Assembly (NCBI RefSeq): GCF_014202215.1
Contig: NZ_JACHGB010000006.1
Span: 186,001-250,000, forward strand
DNA: 64,000 bases
Source of the DNA: Quisquiliibacterium transsilvanicum
GTDB taxonomy: Bacteria > Pseudomonadota > Gammaproteobacteria > Burkholderiales > Burkholderiaceae_E
Reading direction: 5' to 3'
The translations under genes were made by a program, and so were the position numbers. This document shows, one piece after another, positions 35,775-43,460 of the stretch. Position 1 is the first letter of the stretch; each line of letters starts with the position of its first letter. Below the pieces are notes generated by a model. That model was not told the DNA's origin, did no database searches, and saw only the letters and a list, made by a program, of their open reading frames with translations.

Positions 35775-36645
35775 ATGCCCGTTCGCCTCCGGATCCCGCA
35801 GGTCTCTGCCCGCATCGGTGCGCTGATCGTCCAGGTGGCGGCGGCGCGCGGCGGCGATCCGCCCGGGAGCCTTCGACGTGCTCGACTACGCGGTGGGCAC
35901 CGCGCCCGACCTGCGCACCGCGCTGCAGCGGCTGGCCCGCTACAACCGGCTGGTGCACGACCTGGCGAGCTTCGAGGTCGTGCCCGACGGCGACGCCGTG
36001 CGCATCGAGCACCGCTTCGACGGCGTCGGGGCGCGGCCCTGCCGGCAGGCCGCCGAGTTCACGCTGGCCTCGCTGTTGGTGGTCGCTTCGCAGATCGGAG
36101 GCCAGCCGGTGTCGGGCTGGGCGGTGGAGTTTGCGCACGCGGCGGCGGGCGATGCCGAAGCCTACCGCTCGGTCTTCGGCGTGACGCCCCGCTTCGACGC
36201 ACCGGTGTCCTGCCTGGTGCTGGCTGCCCGGGTGCTGGACCGACCGGTGCCCGCAGCGGACCCGGCCCTGTCGCGCATCGTCACGGCCCACGCCGAGCAG
36301 CTGCTCGCCGCCCATGCGCCGGTCCAGGAGAGCGTCACCGCGCAGGTGCGACGCCGGATCGCCGAGGGGTTGGCCAACGGACCGGTGACCCTGAGCGCGA
36401 TCGCCGGGCGCCTGCACCTGAGCGAACGCAGCCTGCAGCGCCGGCTCGACGACGAAGGCACGCGCTTCGCCGATCTTGTCGACGAGGTGCGGCGCGAACT
36501 GGCGATGCGCTACATCGCCGACGAGCGTCTGGCCCTCGGCGAGGTGGCCTACCTGCTGGGCTTCGCCGAGCCCAGCCCCTTCCACCGCGCCTTCAAGCGC
36601 TGGACCGGCACCACGCCGGCCGCCGCGCGCCGCGCGCGGCATTGA
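35775..36645 (+). pseudogene. AraC-family regulator (Arabinose_bd type) with internal deletion and frameshift
   Basis: From ATG 35775 the frame reads 'MPVRLRIPQVSARIGALIVQ' and VAAARGGDP, the usual N-terminus of an AraC regulator with an Arabinose_bd domain. Near 35858-35862 the homology jumps to another frame that continues 'RPGAFDVLDYAVGTAPDL' and runs to a complete C-terminal HTH ('LHLSERSLQRRLDDEG', 'AYLLGFAEPSPFHRAFKRWT'). About 45-50 residues usually found between these parts are missing. A GTG at 35878 could still give a 255-residue protein with the HTH intact, but the sensing domain would be truncated. Confidence 0.72.
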
Positions 36646-36683
36646 CACCCCGAGAAACGCACGCATCGCGCAGCACCCGGGAA

Positions 36684-37463
36684 TCAGGGGGCGCCGAGGC
36701 CCGCGAGGAACTCCAGCAGCGCCGGCGCCACGCGCTCGGGCATCTCCAGGTGCGGGTAGTGGCCGGCGCCCTCGACGATCAGCGGCGGGCTGCCGAGCGC
36801 CTGGCCCAGCCAGCGCGCCTCGGCCGCAGCATCGGGAAAGTCCGGGTCGCGCGTGCCCATCACCACCAGCGCCGCCCTGGCCTGCGCATGGTCGGCCGGC
36901 TTGTGCGACGGGAAGAGGCTGTTCCAGTAGGCCATCCAGAAGGCCAGGCGCCAGGGGCCGCCAAAGCCCACGGCAACGGCGATCCTGGCGAACCGCGACG
37001 GCGGACCGTCGCGCACGATCGGGCCAAGGAGCACGACGCCGCGCACCCGCGCCGGCGCGTCGTGCGCAGCCCACAGCACCGAGCCGGCGGCGAACGAGTT
37101 TCCCAGGATCACCGCCGGACCGGCATCGAGGTGTTCGATCAGGGCCAGCGCGTCGCGACCGACGGCGTGCGCCGAGTAGCCGCTCCATCGCGCCGAGGTC
37201 TCGCCGTGACCGCGCACGTCGATCGTGACCACCCGGTAGCCCGCCTGCTGCAGCAGCGGGCGAAGCGCGCGGTACTCCGAGCGCAGGTCGCCCATGCCCG
37301 GGATGGCGACGACCAACGGCCCGGAGCCACCAGTGTCGTCGTAGGCGATGCGGCCCTGGCTCACCGCCAGGAAGCGCGTGGCGGCCGGCGGGGTGGCCGA
37401 CGCGGCCGCCTGCACGCCGGCGACAAGCGAGGCACCGATCTGGATCTGGTTCCGGGTGGTCAT
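36684..37463 (-). CDS. Alpha/beta hydrolase
   Basis: The 259-residue alpha/beta-hydrolase-fold enzyme shows 'PLVVAIPGMGDLRSEYRALR', 'VVTIDVRGHGETSARW' and the nucleophile elbow G-N-S-F-A ('AVILGNSFAAGS'). It ends with the catalytic His in 'VEGAGHYPHLEMPE'. The substrate is unknown. It is convergent with the AraC pseudogene (38 bp). The ATG at 37463 is preferred to one five codons upstream. Confidence 0.86.
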   Translation of the reverse strand: MTTRNQIQIGASLVAGVQAAASATPPAATRFLAVSQGRIAYDDTGGSGPLVVAIPGMGDLRSEYRALRPLLQQAGYRVVTIDVRGHGETSARWSGYSAHAVGRDALALIEHLDAGPAVILGNSFAAGSVLWAAHDAPARVRGVVLLGPIVRDGPPSRFARIAVAVGFGGPWRLAFWMAYWNSLFPSHKPADHAQARAALVVMGTRDPDFPDAAAEARWLGQALGSPPLIVEGAGHYPHLEMPERVAPALLEFLAGLGAP

Positions 37464-37595
37464 GGGTCCAACCCGCACAGGAGTGGATCAATGCGGACAC
37501 TGTGCCGCAGCCACCGGCCCGGCGCGATGACCGCCGGCGCCTCGGCGTTGACCTGGGGCGCCAGTCGAGCCCGGCGCCGCGCGCCTACCCGCCCC

Positions 37596-38783
37596 TCAAC
37601 CCGCCGTCCCCCGCGGCACCTCCTCCATGCCGAGCTCCCGCGCAACCTCCTCGGAGTGCTCGCCCTGCCGGGCCGCATGCCGCACCTCGCGCGCGGGCAC
37701 CGCGGAAAACCGCACCGGCTGTCCCACCTCCACATACCGGCCTTCGGTCGGATGCTCGCGCTCGCGCACCAGGCCGCTGGCGCGCAGCTGCGGGTTGTCC
37801 ACCAGTTCGTCGATGCGGTTGACCCGCATCGCGGGCACGTGCGCCTCCTTGCACAGCGCCAGCCACTCGTCGGTGGTGCGCTCGGGCGCGATCGCCGCCA
37901 TCACTTCGAACATCTGCGACATGTTCGCGCGGCGCGTCGGCTTGTCCTTGAAGCGCGGCTCATCGAGCACGTGGCCATGGCCGGCCGCCTTGAAGAAGCG
38001 CACCCAGCGTTCGTCGAGGTAGGGCGCGAACGCGATCCAGCCGTCCTTCGTGCGCATCGGCTGGCGCGTCGGGTCGAGCTGCCGCTGGTAGTAGCCGGGG
38101 CTGGCCGTGGGCGGACGCCAGCTGTTGTCGCACAGATGCTCCACCGTGTTGAAGCTGGCCATCGATTCGAACATCGGCACTTCGACGCGCTGGCCCTCGC
38201 CGGTGCGCATCCGGTGGATGATGGCCGCGAGCACCGCGTAGACGGCATGCAGGCCCGAGACCTTGTCGGCGATCGCCGCCGGCAGGAAGCGCGGCCGTTC
38301 GTTGCCGTCGACCATTGGCAGCAACTGCGCCATGCCGGTGGAGGCCTGGATGATGTCGTCGTAGGCCTGCAGTCCGGCGAAGGGCCCGGTCTCGTCGAAC
38401 CCGGTGCAGTGGACGTAGACGATGTCCGGACGGATCGCGCGCACCTCTTCGTACGAAAGGCCCGCCCGCTCGATCGCGTCGCTGCGGATGTTGTGGATGA
38501 ACACATCGCTGACCGCGAGCAGCCGGCGCATCGCCTCGCGGCCCGCATCGGTCTTCAGGTCCCAGTCGACCGAGCGCTTGCCACGGTTCAGTCGCAGGTA
38601 CACCGGCCCCATCCCCGGCGTGACCGGCGGGTTTCCCACCAGCCGCGACGTGTCGCCCTCGGCCGGCTCGAGCTTGACCACGTCCGCGCCGAGATCGGCC
38701 AGCGTGGCGGTGCAGTACGGTCCGAAGAACACCGAGGTCAGGTCGGCGATGCGGATGCCTTCGAGCAGGGCTTGTCGGGTCAT
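37596..38783 (-). CDS. CaiB/BaiF (class III) CoA-transferase
   Basis: This 395-residue enzyme transfers CoA between carboxylic acids. The family features include 'GIRIADLTSVFFGPYCTATL' followed by ADLGADVVKLEP, 'YLRLNRGKRSVDWDLKTD' and 'YVHCTGFDETGPFAGLQAYD' with the catalytic Asp region. It stands alone with no obvious pathway partner nearby, so the acyl substrate is open. Confidence 0.9.
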   Translation of the reverse strand: MTRQALLEGIRIADLTSVFFGPYCTATLADLGADVVKLEPAEGDTSRLVGNPPVTPGMGPVYLRLNRGKRSVDWDLKTDAGREAMRRLLAVSDVFIHNIRSDAIERAGLSYEEVRAIRPDIVYVHCTGFDETGPFAGLQAYDDIIQASTGMAQLLPMVDGNERPRFLPAAIADKVSGLHAVYAVLAAIIHRMRTGEGQRVEVPMFESMASFNTVEHLCDNSWRPPTASPGYYQRQLDPTRQPMRTKDGWIAFAPYLDERWVRFFKAAGHGHVLDEPRFKDKPTRRANMSQMFEVMAAIAPERTTDEWLALCKEAHVPAMRVNRIDELVDNPQLRASGLVREREHPTEGRYVEVGQPVRFSAVPAREVRHAARQGEHSEEVARELGMEEVPRGTAG

Positions 38784-38896
38784 GGCGGCGTCGGTGGGAA
38801 AGGTGCCGTCGATGCTATCACCGGGTTGCGCGGCCGACCGCTCCCGGAAAACACTACGTGGCTGGCCTACGAAATGTCGAGAATGGAGAAGCCTTC

Positions 38897-39325
38897 ATGA
38901 CAGTCATGCGCAGCATCCTCGGATGCGGTCTGCTGATCACATCCCTTTACAGCTGGGCTGACACCGCCAACGGCCGGGTGAAGGGGGTCGTCGACGGTCG
39001 ATCGCTGGACGTGGCGGTGGTGTGCGAGCGGGAGAAGATCGGGAACAACCACTGGCTCAAGGTCCAGTCCGACCCTTCGATGCATGGCGGCGTGAGCGAT
39101 CGCAATGGCGATGGGGTCGCGGTTTCCGTTTCCTCCGACAGCAAACGGGCCGTGTTCGAAGTGCTCGTCGGCGGCCAGAAGTACAGGTTCACCGGCGCCA
39201 AGGACGTGTCCTTCTCCGACGCGGGACTTGCGATCGATGCCGTGATGAAGCGCTACGAGGGCTCACCGCGCAAGGAAGTGGGGCAGTACGAGGTGCGTCT
39301 CGAGGTGCTGTGCCCGAAGGGGTAG
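38897..39325 (+). CDS. Small exported protein of unknown function
   Basis: The 142-residue product has a signal peptide ('MRSILGCGLLITSLYSWADT', cleavage near 'WADTA') and a beta-rich mature part without a domain I recognise ('NGDGVAVSVSSDSKRAVFEV'). The start ATG 38897 has GGAGAA about 7 bp upstream. Its stop is followed at once by a fragment resembling the end of another gene, so this locus has been rearranged. Confidence 0.65.
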   Translation: MTVMRSILGCGLLITSLYSWADTANGRVKGVVDGRSLDVAVVCEREKIGNNHWLKVQSDPSMHGGVSDRNGDGVAVSVSSDSKRAVFEVLVGGQKYRFTGAKDVSFSDAGLAIDAVMKRYEGSPRKEVGQYEVRLEVLCPKG

Positions 39326-39373
39326 CGGGCCGCCCATTACGACCTGGACGAGGGACGGGTCGAGTACTTCTGA
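39326..39373 (+). pseudogene. Possible 3' remnant of a carbonic anhydrase gene
   Basis: Directly after the preceding gene, a frame reads 'RAAHYDLDEGRVEYF' and then stops (TGA, 39371-39373). A 'YDLD-x-GRVE' end is typical of one group of bacterial beta-carbonic anhydrases. Nothing upstream in this frame continues the homology, because a stop lies at 39323. Only 15 residues support this, so it is a candidate remnant. 39374-39439 holds nothing recognisable. Confidence 0.35.
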
Positions 39374-39439
39374 TCGGCAGGGGGACGGGTTTCAGGCGAT
39401 CGCGCCGCGCGAAAGCGAAGCGCAACCAATGAGGTTGCG

Positions 39440-40441
39440 TCAGCACATCTTCACGACGACCTTGCCCCTGGAGCGCCCCTGAGCGAGGTATTCCAGCGCC
39501 TCCCTGGCCTGCTCGAAGGGAAACACCTTGTCGATCACCAGCCGGATGCGCTGCGTCTCGAGGAGCTTGCCGATCTGGGCGAGCTGATCGCCATCGGGAC
39601 GGGCAAAGAGGAACGAGTAGTCGACGTCCCGCTTCTTGGCCAGGCGCATGATCTTGCGGCTCATCAGCGCGAACACGAACGTGAGCACGCGGTTGAGCCG
39701 GCGACTGCGAGCGAACGCGACGTCCAGTGGCCCGACCAGCGAGACGATCCTGCCCCGCGGCTTGAGGATGCCGACGGACTTCTCGATCGCGTCTCCCCTG
39801 ACGGTTCCCAGCACCACGTCGTAGCCGCTCAGCACTTCTTCGAACGCCTGCTTCCTGTAGTCGACCACCTCGTCAGCGCCGAGGCTGCGCACCAGCTCGA
39901 CATTGCCCGTGCTGGTGGTCGTTCCCACCTTGGCGCCAAGGTGCTTCGCCAGCTGGATCGCGAACGTGCCGATGCCGCCGGAACCTGCGGGAATGAATGC
40001 TTTCTGATCGGCGTCGAGATTGGCGCGCTCCTTCAGCGCCTGCCACGAAGTGAGCCCAACCAACGGGATCGACGCTGCCTGCACGAAGTCCAGGTTGGCA
40101 GGCTTCAATGCGGCAGCACTCTCGGGCACCGCCGCGAACTCGGCGATCGAGCCCCTGCCCAGGTCGAAGATGCTGGCGAACACCGCATCGCCCGGCTTGA
40201 AGCGGGTCACCCGGCTGCCGACCTCGGTCACGACGCCGGCCAGATCGCTGCCCAGTGTAGCGGGAAGCTGGAGCTTCACGACGGCCTTGAAGATGCCGGT
40301 CGGGATCATGTTGTCGATCGGATTCACGCCCGCAGCGTGGACCTGAACCAGCAGTTCGTCGGGCTTCAGCGTGGGGCGTGGAACGTCGGCGAGACCGATC
40401 TCGGGCGACTTGCCGTAGCGTTTGAAGGTCAGTGCTTTCAT
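39440..40441 (-). CDS. NAD(P)H:quinone oxidoreductase-like MDR-family enzyme
   Basis: This 333-residue medium-chain dehydrogenase/reductase is of the zinc-free quinone-oxidoreductase type. It has 'HAAGVNPIDNMIPTGIFK', 'LPATLGSDLAGVVTEVGS' and the cofactor loop 'AFIPAGSGGIGTFAIQLAKH' followed by LGAKVG. Length is normal. The preferred start 'MKALTFKRYGKSPEIG' is at 40441, with an alternative ATG two codons earlier. It follows a truncated SDR on the same strand and is probably controlled by the divergent TetR gene. Confidence 0.88.
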   Translation of the reverse strand: MKALTFKRYGKSPEIGLADVPRPTLKPDELLVQVHAAGVNPIDNMIPTGIFKAVVKLQLPATLGSDLAGVVTEVGSRVTRFKPGDAVFASIFDLGRGSIAEFAAVPESAAALKPANLDFVQAASIPLVGLTSWQALKERANLDADQKAFIPAGSGGIGTFAIQLAKHLGAKVGTTTSTGNVELVRSLGADEVVDYRKQAFEEVLSGYDVVLGTVRGDAIEKSVGILKPRGRIVSLVGPLDVAFARSRRLNRVLTFVFALMSRKIMRLAKKRDVDYSFLFARPDGDQLAQIGKLLETQRIRLVIDKVFPFEQAREALEYLAQGRSRGKVVVKMC

Positions 40442-40854
40442 GTCCATGAGCTCGTCGACGCCCGTGACCTCCGGCAGCGTAGTGACGCCCACGCCCGCGC
40501 GCTCTGCTGGACGAGTCCTACCGACAACGCCATTCCGGCGTTGTTGACCAGCGTGTCGATGCGCGCGTCGTCACGCAGGCGAGCCTCCGCGATCGCCAGG
40601 TCGTCCGGTCTAGTGAGGTCGGCCTGCAGTACGTCGACCGCGACCCCGTAGGCCTCTCGCAGTCCGGAAGCGCTGGCGTCGAGCCGCTGCTTGTCCGGAG
40701 CCACCAGCACCAGGTCATGACCGCGCCGGGCGAAGCGATCGACGTACACCGCTCCAATGTCGGATGACGCGCCTGTGATGAGGACAGCACAAGGTGCGAC
40801 GGGCTCGACGGATGCCTGCGCGCCGGGCGCCCTGGGAGAGGCGTTCTCGGTCAT
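40438..40854 (-). pseudogene. Truncated short-chain dehydrogenase
   Basis: From ATG 40854 the frame reads an SDR N-terminal half ('CAVLITGASSDIGAVYVDRF', 'VDVLQADLTRPDDLAIAEAR', 'IDTLVNNAGMALSVGLVQQS'). It then loses homology and stops after 138 residues, against about 260 in the family. The Y-x3-K active site is absent. A neighbouring frame reads 'VTTLPEVTGVDELM' before the next gene, which may be the residual C-terminus. An internal deletion with frameshift is the simplest explanation. The protein cannot be an active dehydrogenase. Confidence 0.7.
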
Positions 40855-40881
40855 CAGTGACTGCCTTGAAGTGCTCCGGAA

Positions 40882-40911
40882 CTTCAATGATGATGATCGT
40901 CATCCTTGAAG
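40882..40911. promoter_or_regulatory. Large palindrome, probable TetR-family operator 1
   Basis: A 30-bp near-perfect palindrome has arms CTTCAA (40882-40887) and TTGAAG (40906-40911) and a TGATGATCGTCATC-like core; 26 of 30 positions are symmetric. It lies between the SDR start and the divergent TetR gene. Confidence 0.7.
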
Positions 40912-40918
40912 TCAACAC

Positions 40919-40947
40919 TTTGATGATGCTCGACATCAATGTATATT
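40919..40947 (+). promoter_or_regulatory. tetR promoter with overlapping operator 2
   Basis: TTTGAT (40919-40924) and TATATT (40942-40947) form -35/-10 boxes at 17 bp spacing. An inverted repeat TTGATG..CATCAA (40920-40939), sharing the TGATGAT half-site of operator 1, covers the spacer. This suggests autorepression. Confidence 0.62.
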
Positions 40948-40987
40948 CTCCGCTGGAACAGGACGATCAACCCCACCTCGATCACAG

Positions 40988-41608
40988 ATGAAAGTCACCA
41001 AGGGACAGGCGCGGGCCAATCGAGCACACGTCGTCGCGACCGCCTCCCAGATTTTTCGCGAGCACGGCTTCGATGGGGTGGGCGTCGCCGATCTGATGGC
41101 GGCCGCGGGCTTCACCCACGGCGGCTTCTACAGGCAGTTCGGCTCCAAGGCCGACCTGATGGCGGAATCGACGGTTTGCGGTATTGCGCAGACCGCGGCG
41201 CTGATCGAAGGCGTGGACGCCTCCGAGTTCGTCAGGCGCTACCTCTCACGCGAGCATCGGGACGGTCGGGCAACCGGCTGCACGATGGCTGCGCTCTCCG
41301 GGGACGCTGCGCGGCAACCGGAGAGGGTTCGCGCCGCCTTTGAGCAAGGCATCGAGAGCCTGGTCAAGACGCTCAGCCAGCAAAGCGGCGTGTCCAGCGC
41401 TGCGGATGCTGCGCAGACGCGTGCCAGGATCCTCGACGCATTGGCGCACGCCTTGGGCGCCCTCGTCATGTCGCGGGCTTGCCCGGACGATTCCCCGTTG
41501 GCCGACGAGATACTTGCAGTCAGCCGGGCTGCCACCCTCGAGTCGCTGCGGCCGGACAGCTCTGACCATCCACAAGGAACGAGTCAACCTTCGCGGAGAC
41601 CCGCATGA
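40988..41608 (+). CDS. TetR-family transcriptional regulator
   Basis: The 206-residue repressor has an N-terminal HTH: 'VVATASQIFREHGFDGVGVA' followed by DLMAAAGFTHGGFYRQFGSK. Its ligand domain is of the TetR_C group with 'TGCTMAALSGDAARQPERVR'. The divergent partner genes (SDR remnant and MDR reductase) and two palindromes in the gap point to local control. Its stop overlaps the thioesterase start (ATGA), so repressor and thioesterase are co-translated. Confidence 0.9.
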   Translation: MKVTKGQARANRAHVVATASQIFREHGFDGVGVADLMAAAGFTHGGFYRQFGSKADLMAESTVCGIAQTAALIEGVDASEFVRRYLSREHRDGRATGCTMAALSGDAARQPERVRAAFEQGIESLVKTLSQQSGVSSAADAAQTRARILDALAHALGALVMSRACPDDSPLADEILAVSRAATLESLRPDSSDHPQGTSQPSRRPA

Positions 41609-42438
41609 GCACTACCGATGCGAACAGCCCGGGCACGCCCACATTGACCGGGTTCTCTCTGATGATGGCCGGCATGCAGGCCGTAGACGACGGATACTCG
41701 ATCACCCTGCCCGACGACTGGCTGCAGGGCCGAACGGCGTATGGTGGGCTGTCAGCAGCAGTCTGTCTCGAGGCGACCCGGCGCGCCATCCCGGATCTGC
41801 CGCCATTGCGGTCTGCGCAATTCGCCTTCATCGGTCCGGCGACCGGCGCGCTTCGGCTCACGCCGCGGGTCCTGCGTCAGGGCAAGTCGGCCGTTTTCGC
41901 CAGCGCGGACCTGGAGGGCGACAGCGGGCTTGCGGTCCGGTCCACCCTGTGTTTCGGCGCGGAGCGCGCGTCGAACGGCGCCTACGAGAAGTATTCGATG
42001 CCGGCCACGCCGCCGCTGGCCGATTGTCCCTCCTTCTACACGTGGCCCGAGCGCCCGAATTTCATGGACCACTTCGAGGGACGGCTGGCCGGCGGCGGGG
42101 CGCCGATGAGCTCCCACGCGTTGCCCGAGATGCTCGTATGGCTGCGTCATCGTGATGCGTCCGCCAGTGACGACCTGGTCCGGCTGGTGGCGCTGGCGGA
42201 CGCATTGCCCCCGGTTGCGTTCGCATCCTTGGGCGAAAGTGCTCCGATCAGCACGATGACCTGGGCGATCGACATGTTCGAGCCAGCGCCCCGCAGCGAG
42301 ACCGGCTGGTGGCTCCTTCAAGGGATCGCGGAGACGATTCAGCACGGCTATTCTGCGCAGACCACCGTGATCTGGAGCCCGGACGGGCAACCAGTGCTCT
42401 CGGCCCGCCAGAACGTTGCGATCTTTGGGAGGCGGTGA
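41605..42438 (+). CDS. Thioesterase family protein (double hotdog, TesB-like)
   Basis: The 277-residue product has two hotdog-like halves, with 'GRTAYGGLSAAVCLEATRRA' in the first and 'WWLLQGIAETIQHGYSAQTT' in the second. This is the pattern of acyl-CoA thioesterase-like proteins. It probably hydrolyses an acyl-CoA; the substrate is unknown. It is coupled to the TetR gene by a 4-bp overlap. Confidence 0.78.
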   Translation: MSTTDANSPGTPTLTGFSLMMAGMQAVDDGYSITLPDDWLQGRTAYGGLSAAVCLEATRRAIPDLPPLRSAQFAFIGPATGALRLTPRVLRQGKSAVFASADLEGDSGLAVRSTLCFGAERASNGAYEKYSMPATPPLADCPSFYTWPERPNFMDHFEGRLAGGGAPMSSHALPEMLVWLRHRDASASDDLVRLVALADALPPVAFASLGESAPISTMTWAIDMFEPAPRSETGWWLLQGIAETIQHGYSAQTTVIWSPDGQPVLSARQNVAIFGRR

Positions 42439-42442
42439 CGGC

Positions 42443-42582
42443 TTACAGACGCGGCCGCCAGGCGCGCCACGCATTCGACGTCTGCCACTGCGGCCAGCGC
42501 CGGTTCAGCAGTGCGATGAATCGTGCGTTGTGGCCTCGACGAAGTCCTTCGGCTTCTTGACGAGTTCAGTGTCGAGCCGGAT
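42443..42582 (-). pseudogene. Remnant of a YgjP-like (SprT-type) metallopeptidase gene
   Basis: On the minus strand one frame reads 'IRLDTELVKKPKDFVE' and the next reads 'RGHNARFIALLNRRWPQWQ' to a TAA at 42443. In YgjP/DUF45-type metal hydrolases these two pieces flank the zinc-binding HExxH helix. Here that helix (about 15 codons) is gone and the frame is shifted, so the gene is dead. Recognition rests on about 35 residues. Confidence 0.5.
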
Positions 42583-42891
42583 GCTCGCCGCATGAGTGCA
42601 ACCGCCGCGCTGCTGGAAGTTGGGACGCAGCTCGAGCATCAGTCGAAGACCTTGTTCTTCGATTGTTCGGCGAGCGCATGGCCGGCTGCTTCGGCTGCAC
42701 GGAAGCGGAGTTCGTCGAGGCCGTCGATCTCGCAGCCTCGATCGCCACGCCCTGGGCGCAGGCGGTGCCGGCGGACGGCGCCGAGGCCGATCTCTCGGCG
42801 CTGATCGCTGGGCAGGCGCCGCCTGGGCGGATCAAGACGGCGATTGCGTTCGGGGCTGAGCGAAACGACGGCTGGAGAACGCGAAGCGGCG
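42583..42891. other. No recognised gene; possible further gene debris
   Basis: Several short overlapping frames are open here. One plus-strand frame reads 'MAGCFGCTEAEFVEAVDLAA' followed by SIATPWAQAVPADG, which looks protein-like but matches nothing I know and lacks a start and RBS. It may be a fragment of a decayed gene. Confidence 0.35.
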
Positions 42892-43209
42892 TCAGGCGAT
42901 GTCCGGATCGATGCGCAAGGCATCCTGACGCTGCCCCACCAGACGAACGACATCGACGTACGCCTCGCGCTCGAAATACCAGAACGTCAAGGGGAAAGCA
43001 TCGACCGGCCAGGTCCGCATGCCATCGATGCCGAGTTCACGCCCCAGCGCGGGCGATCCGATTCGCGGGTTCTCCTCCAGCGTATCCAGCGCTCGTTGCA
43101 GCGCCTTGACCAGTCCGGCTGCAACCCGGGGCCCGGCCTCATCCCGGTAGTAACGGACTTCGTCGCGACGGTCCTGCCGAGCGCGGGGGCGAAGCCGGAC
43201 CGGCTTCAC
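42892..43209 (-). CDS. parE: ParE/RelE-family toxin
   Basis: The 105-residue product has the RelE/ParE toxin fold features: 'RPRARQDRRDEVRYYRDEAG' at the start, then 'ALDTLEENPRIGSPALGREL' and 'FPLTFWYFEREAYVDVVRLV'. The ParE branch poisons DNA gyrase. Its ATG overlaps the antitoxin stop (ATGA), the normal ParD-ParE arrangement. Confidence 0.87.
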   Translation of the reverse strand: MKPVRLRPRARQDRRDEVRYYRDEAGPRVAAGLVKALQRALDTLEENPRIGSPALGRELGIDGMRTWPVDAFPLTFWYFEREAYVDVVRLVGQRQDALRIDPDIA

Positions 43210-43460
43210 GCGGTGTCGCCGCGCGCAATCGACAGCAGCTCGTCCCGGTCGACCTTGGAATCGGCCACGGCGGGTCCGCTGGCCAGGCCTTCCTCCACCA
43301 GCGCACGCAGTCTCCGAACCCGCTGCTCACGCTGGTCCTTGCGGATCAGATCGCGCACGTATTCGCTGGTGTTGCCGTACTCGCCGGAGGCGACGCGTTC
43401 GGCCACATAGGCACGCATGGCCTCCGTGAGGGCGACGTTCATCGTGGGTGTCGAGCTCAT
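43206..43460 (-). CDS. parD: ParD-family antitoxin (ribbon-helix-helix)
   Basis: The 84-residue product has an N-terminal RHH DNA-binding domain ('MNVALTEAMRAYVAERVASG', 'GNTSEYVRDLIRKDQREQRV') and a flexible C-terminal toxin-binding tail. It neutralises ParE and normally represses its own operon. Unusually, its ATG overlaps the dabA stop codon (ATGA, 43457-43460), so it has no separate intergenic promoter and is coupled to the upstream transporter operon. Confidence 0.88.
   Translation of the reverse strand: MSSTPTMNVALTEAMRAYVAERVASGEYGNTSEYVRDLIRKDQREQRVRRLRALVEEGLASGPAVADSKVDRDELLSIARGDTA

Noticed and set aside
35721-38900. 1059-residue plus-strand frame across the hydrolase and CoA-transferase
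   Set aside because: It crosses several well-recognised minus-strand genes and has shadow-frame composition. Only its first part, from 35775, matches the AraC N-terminus.
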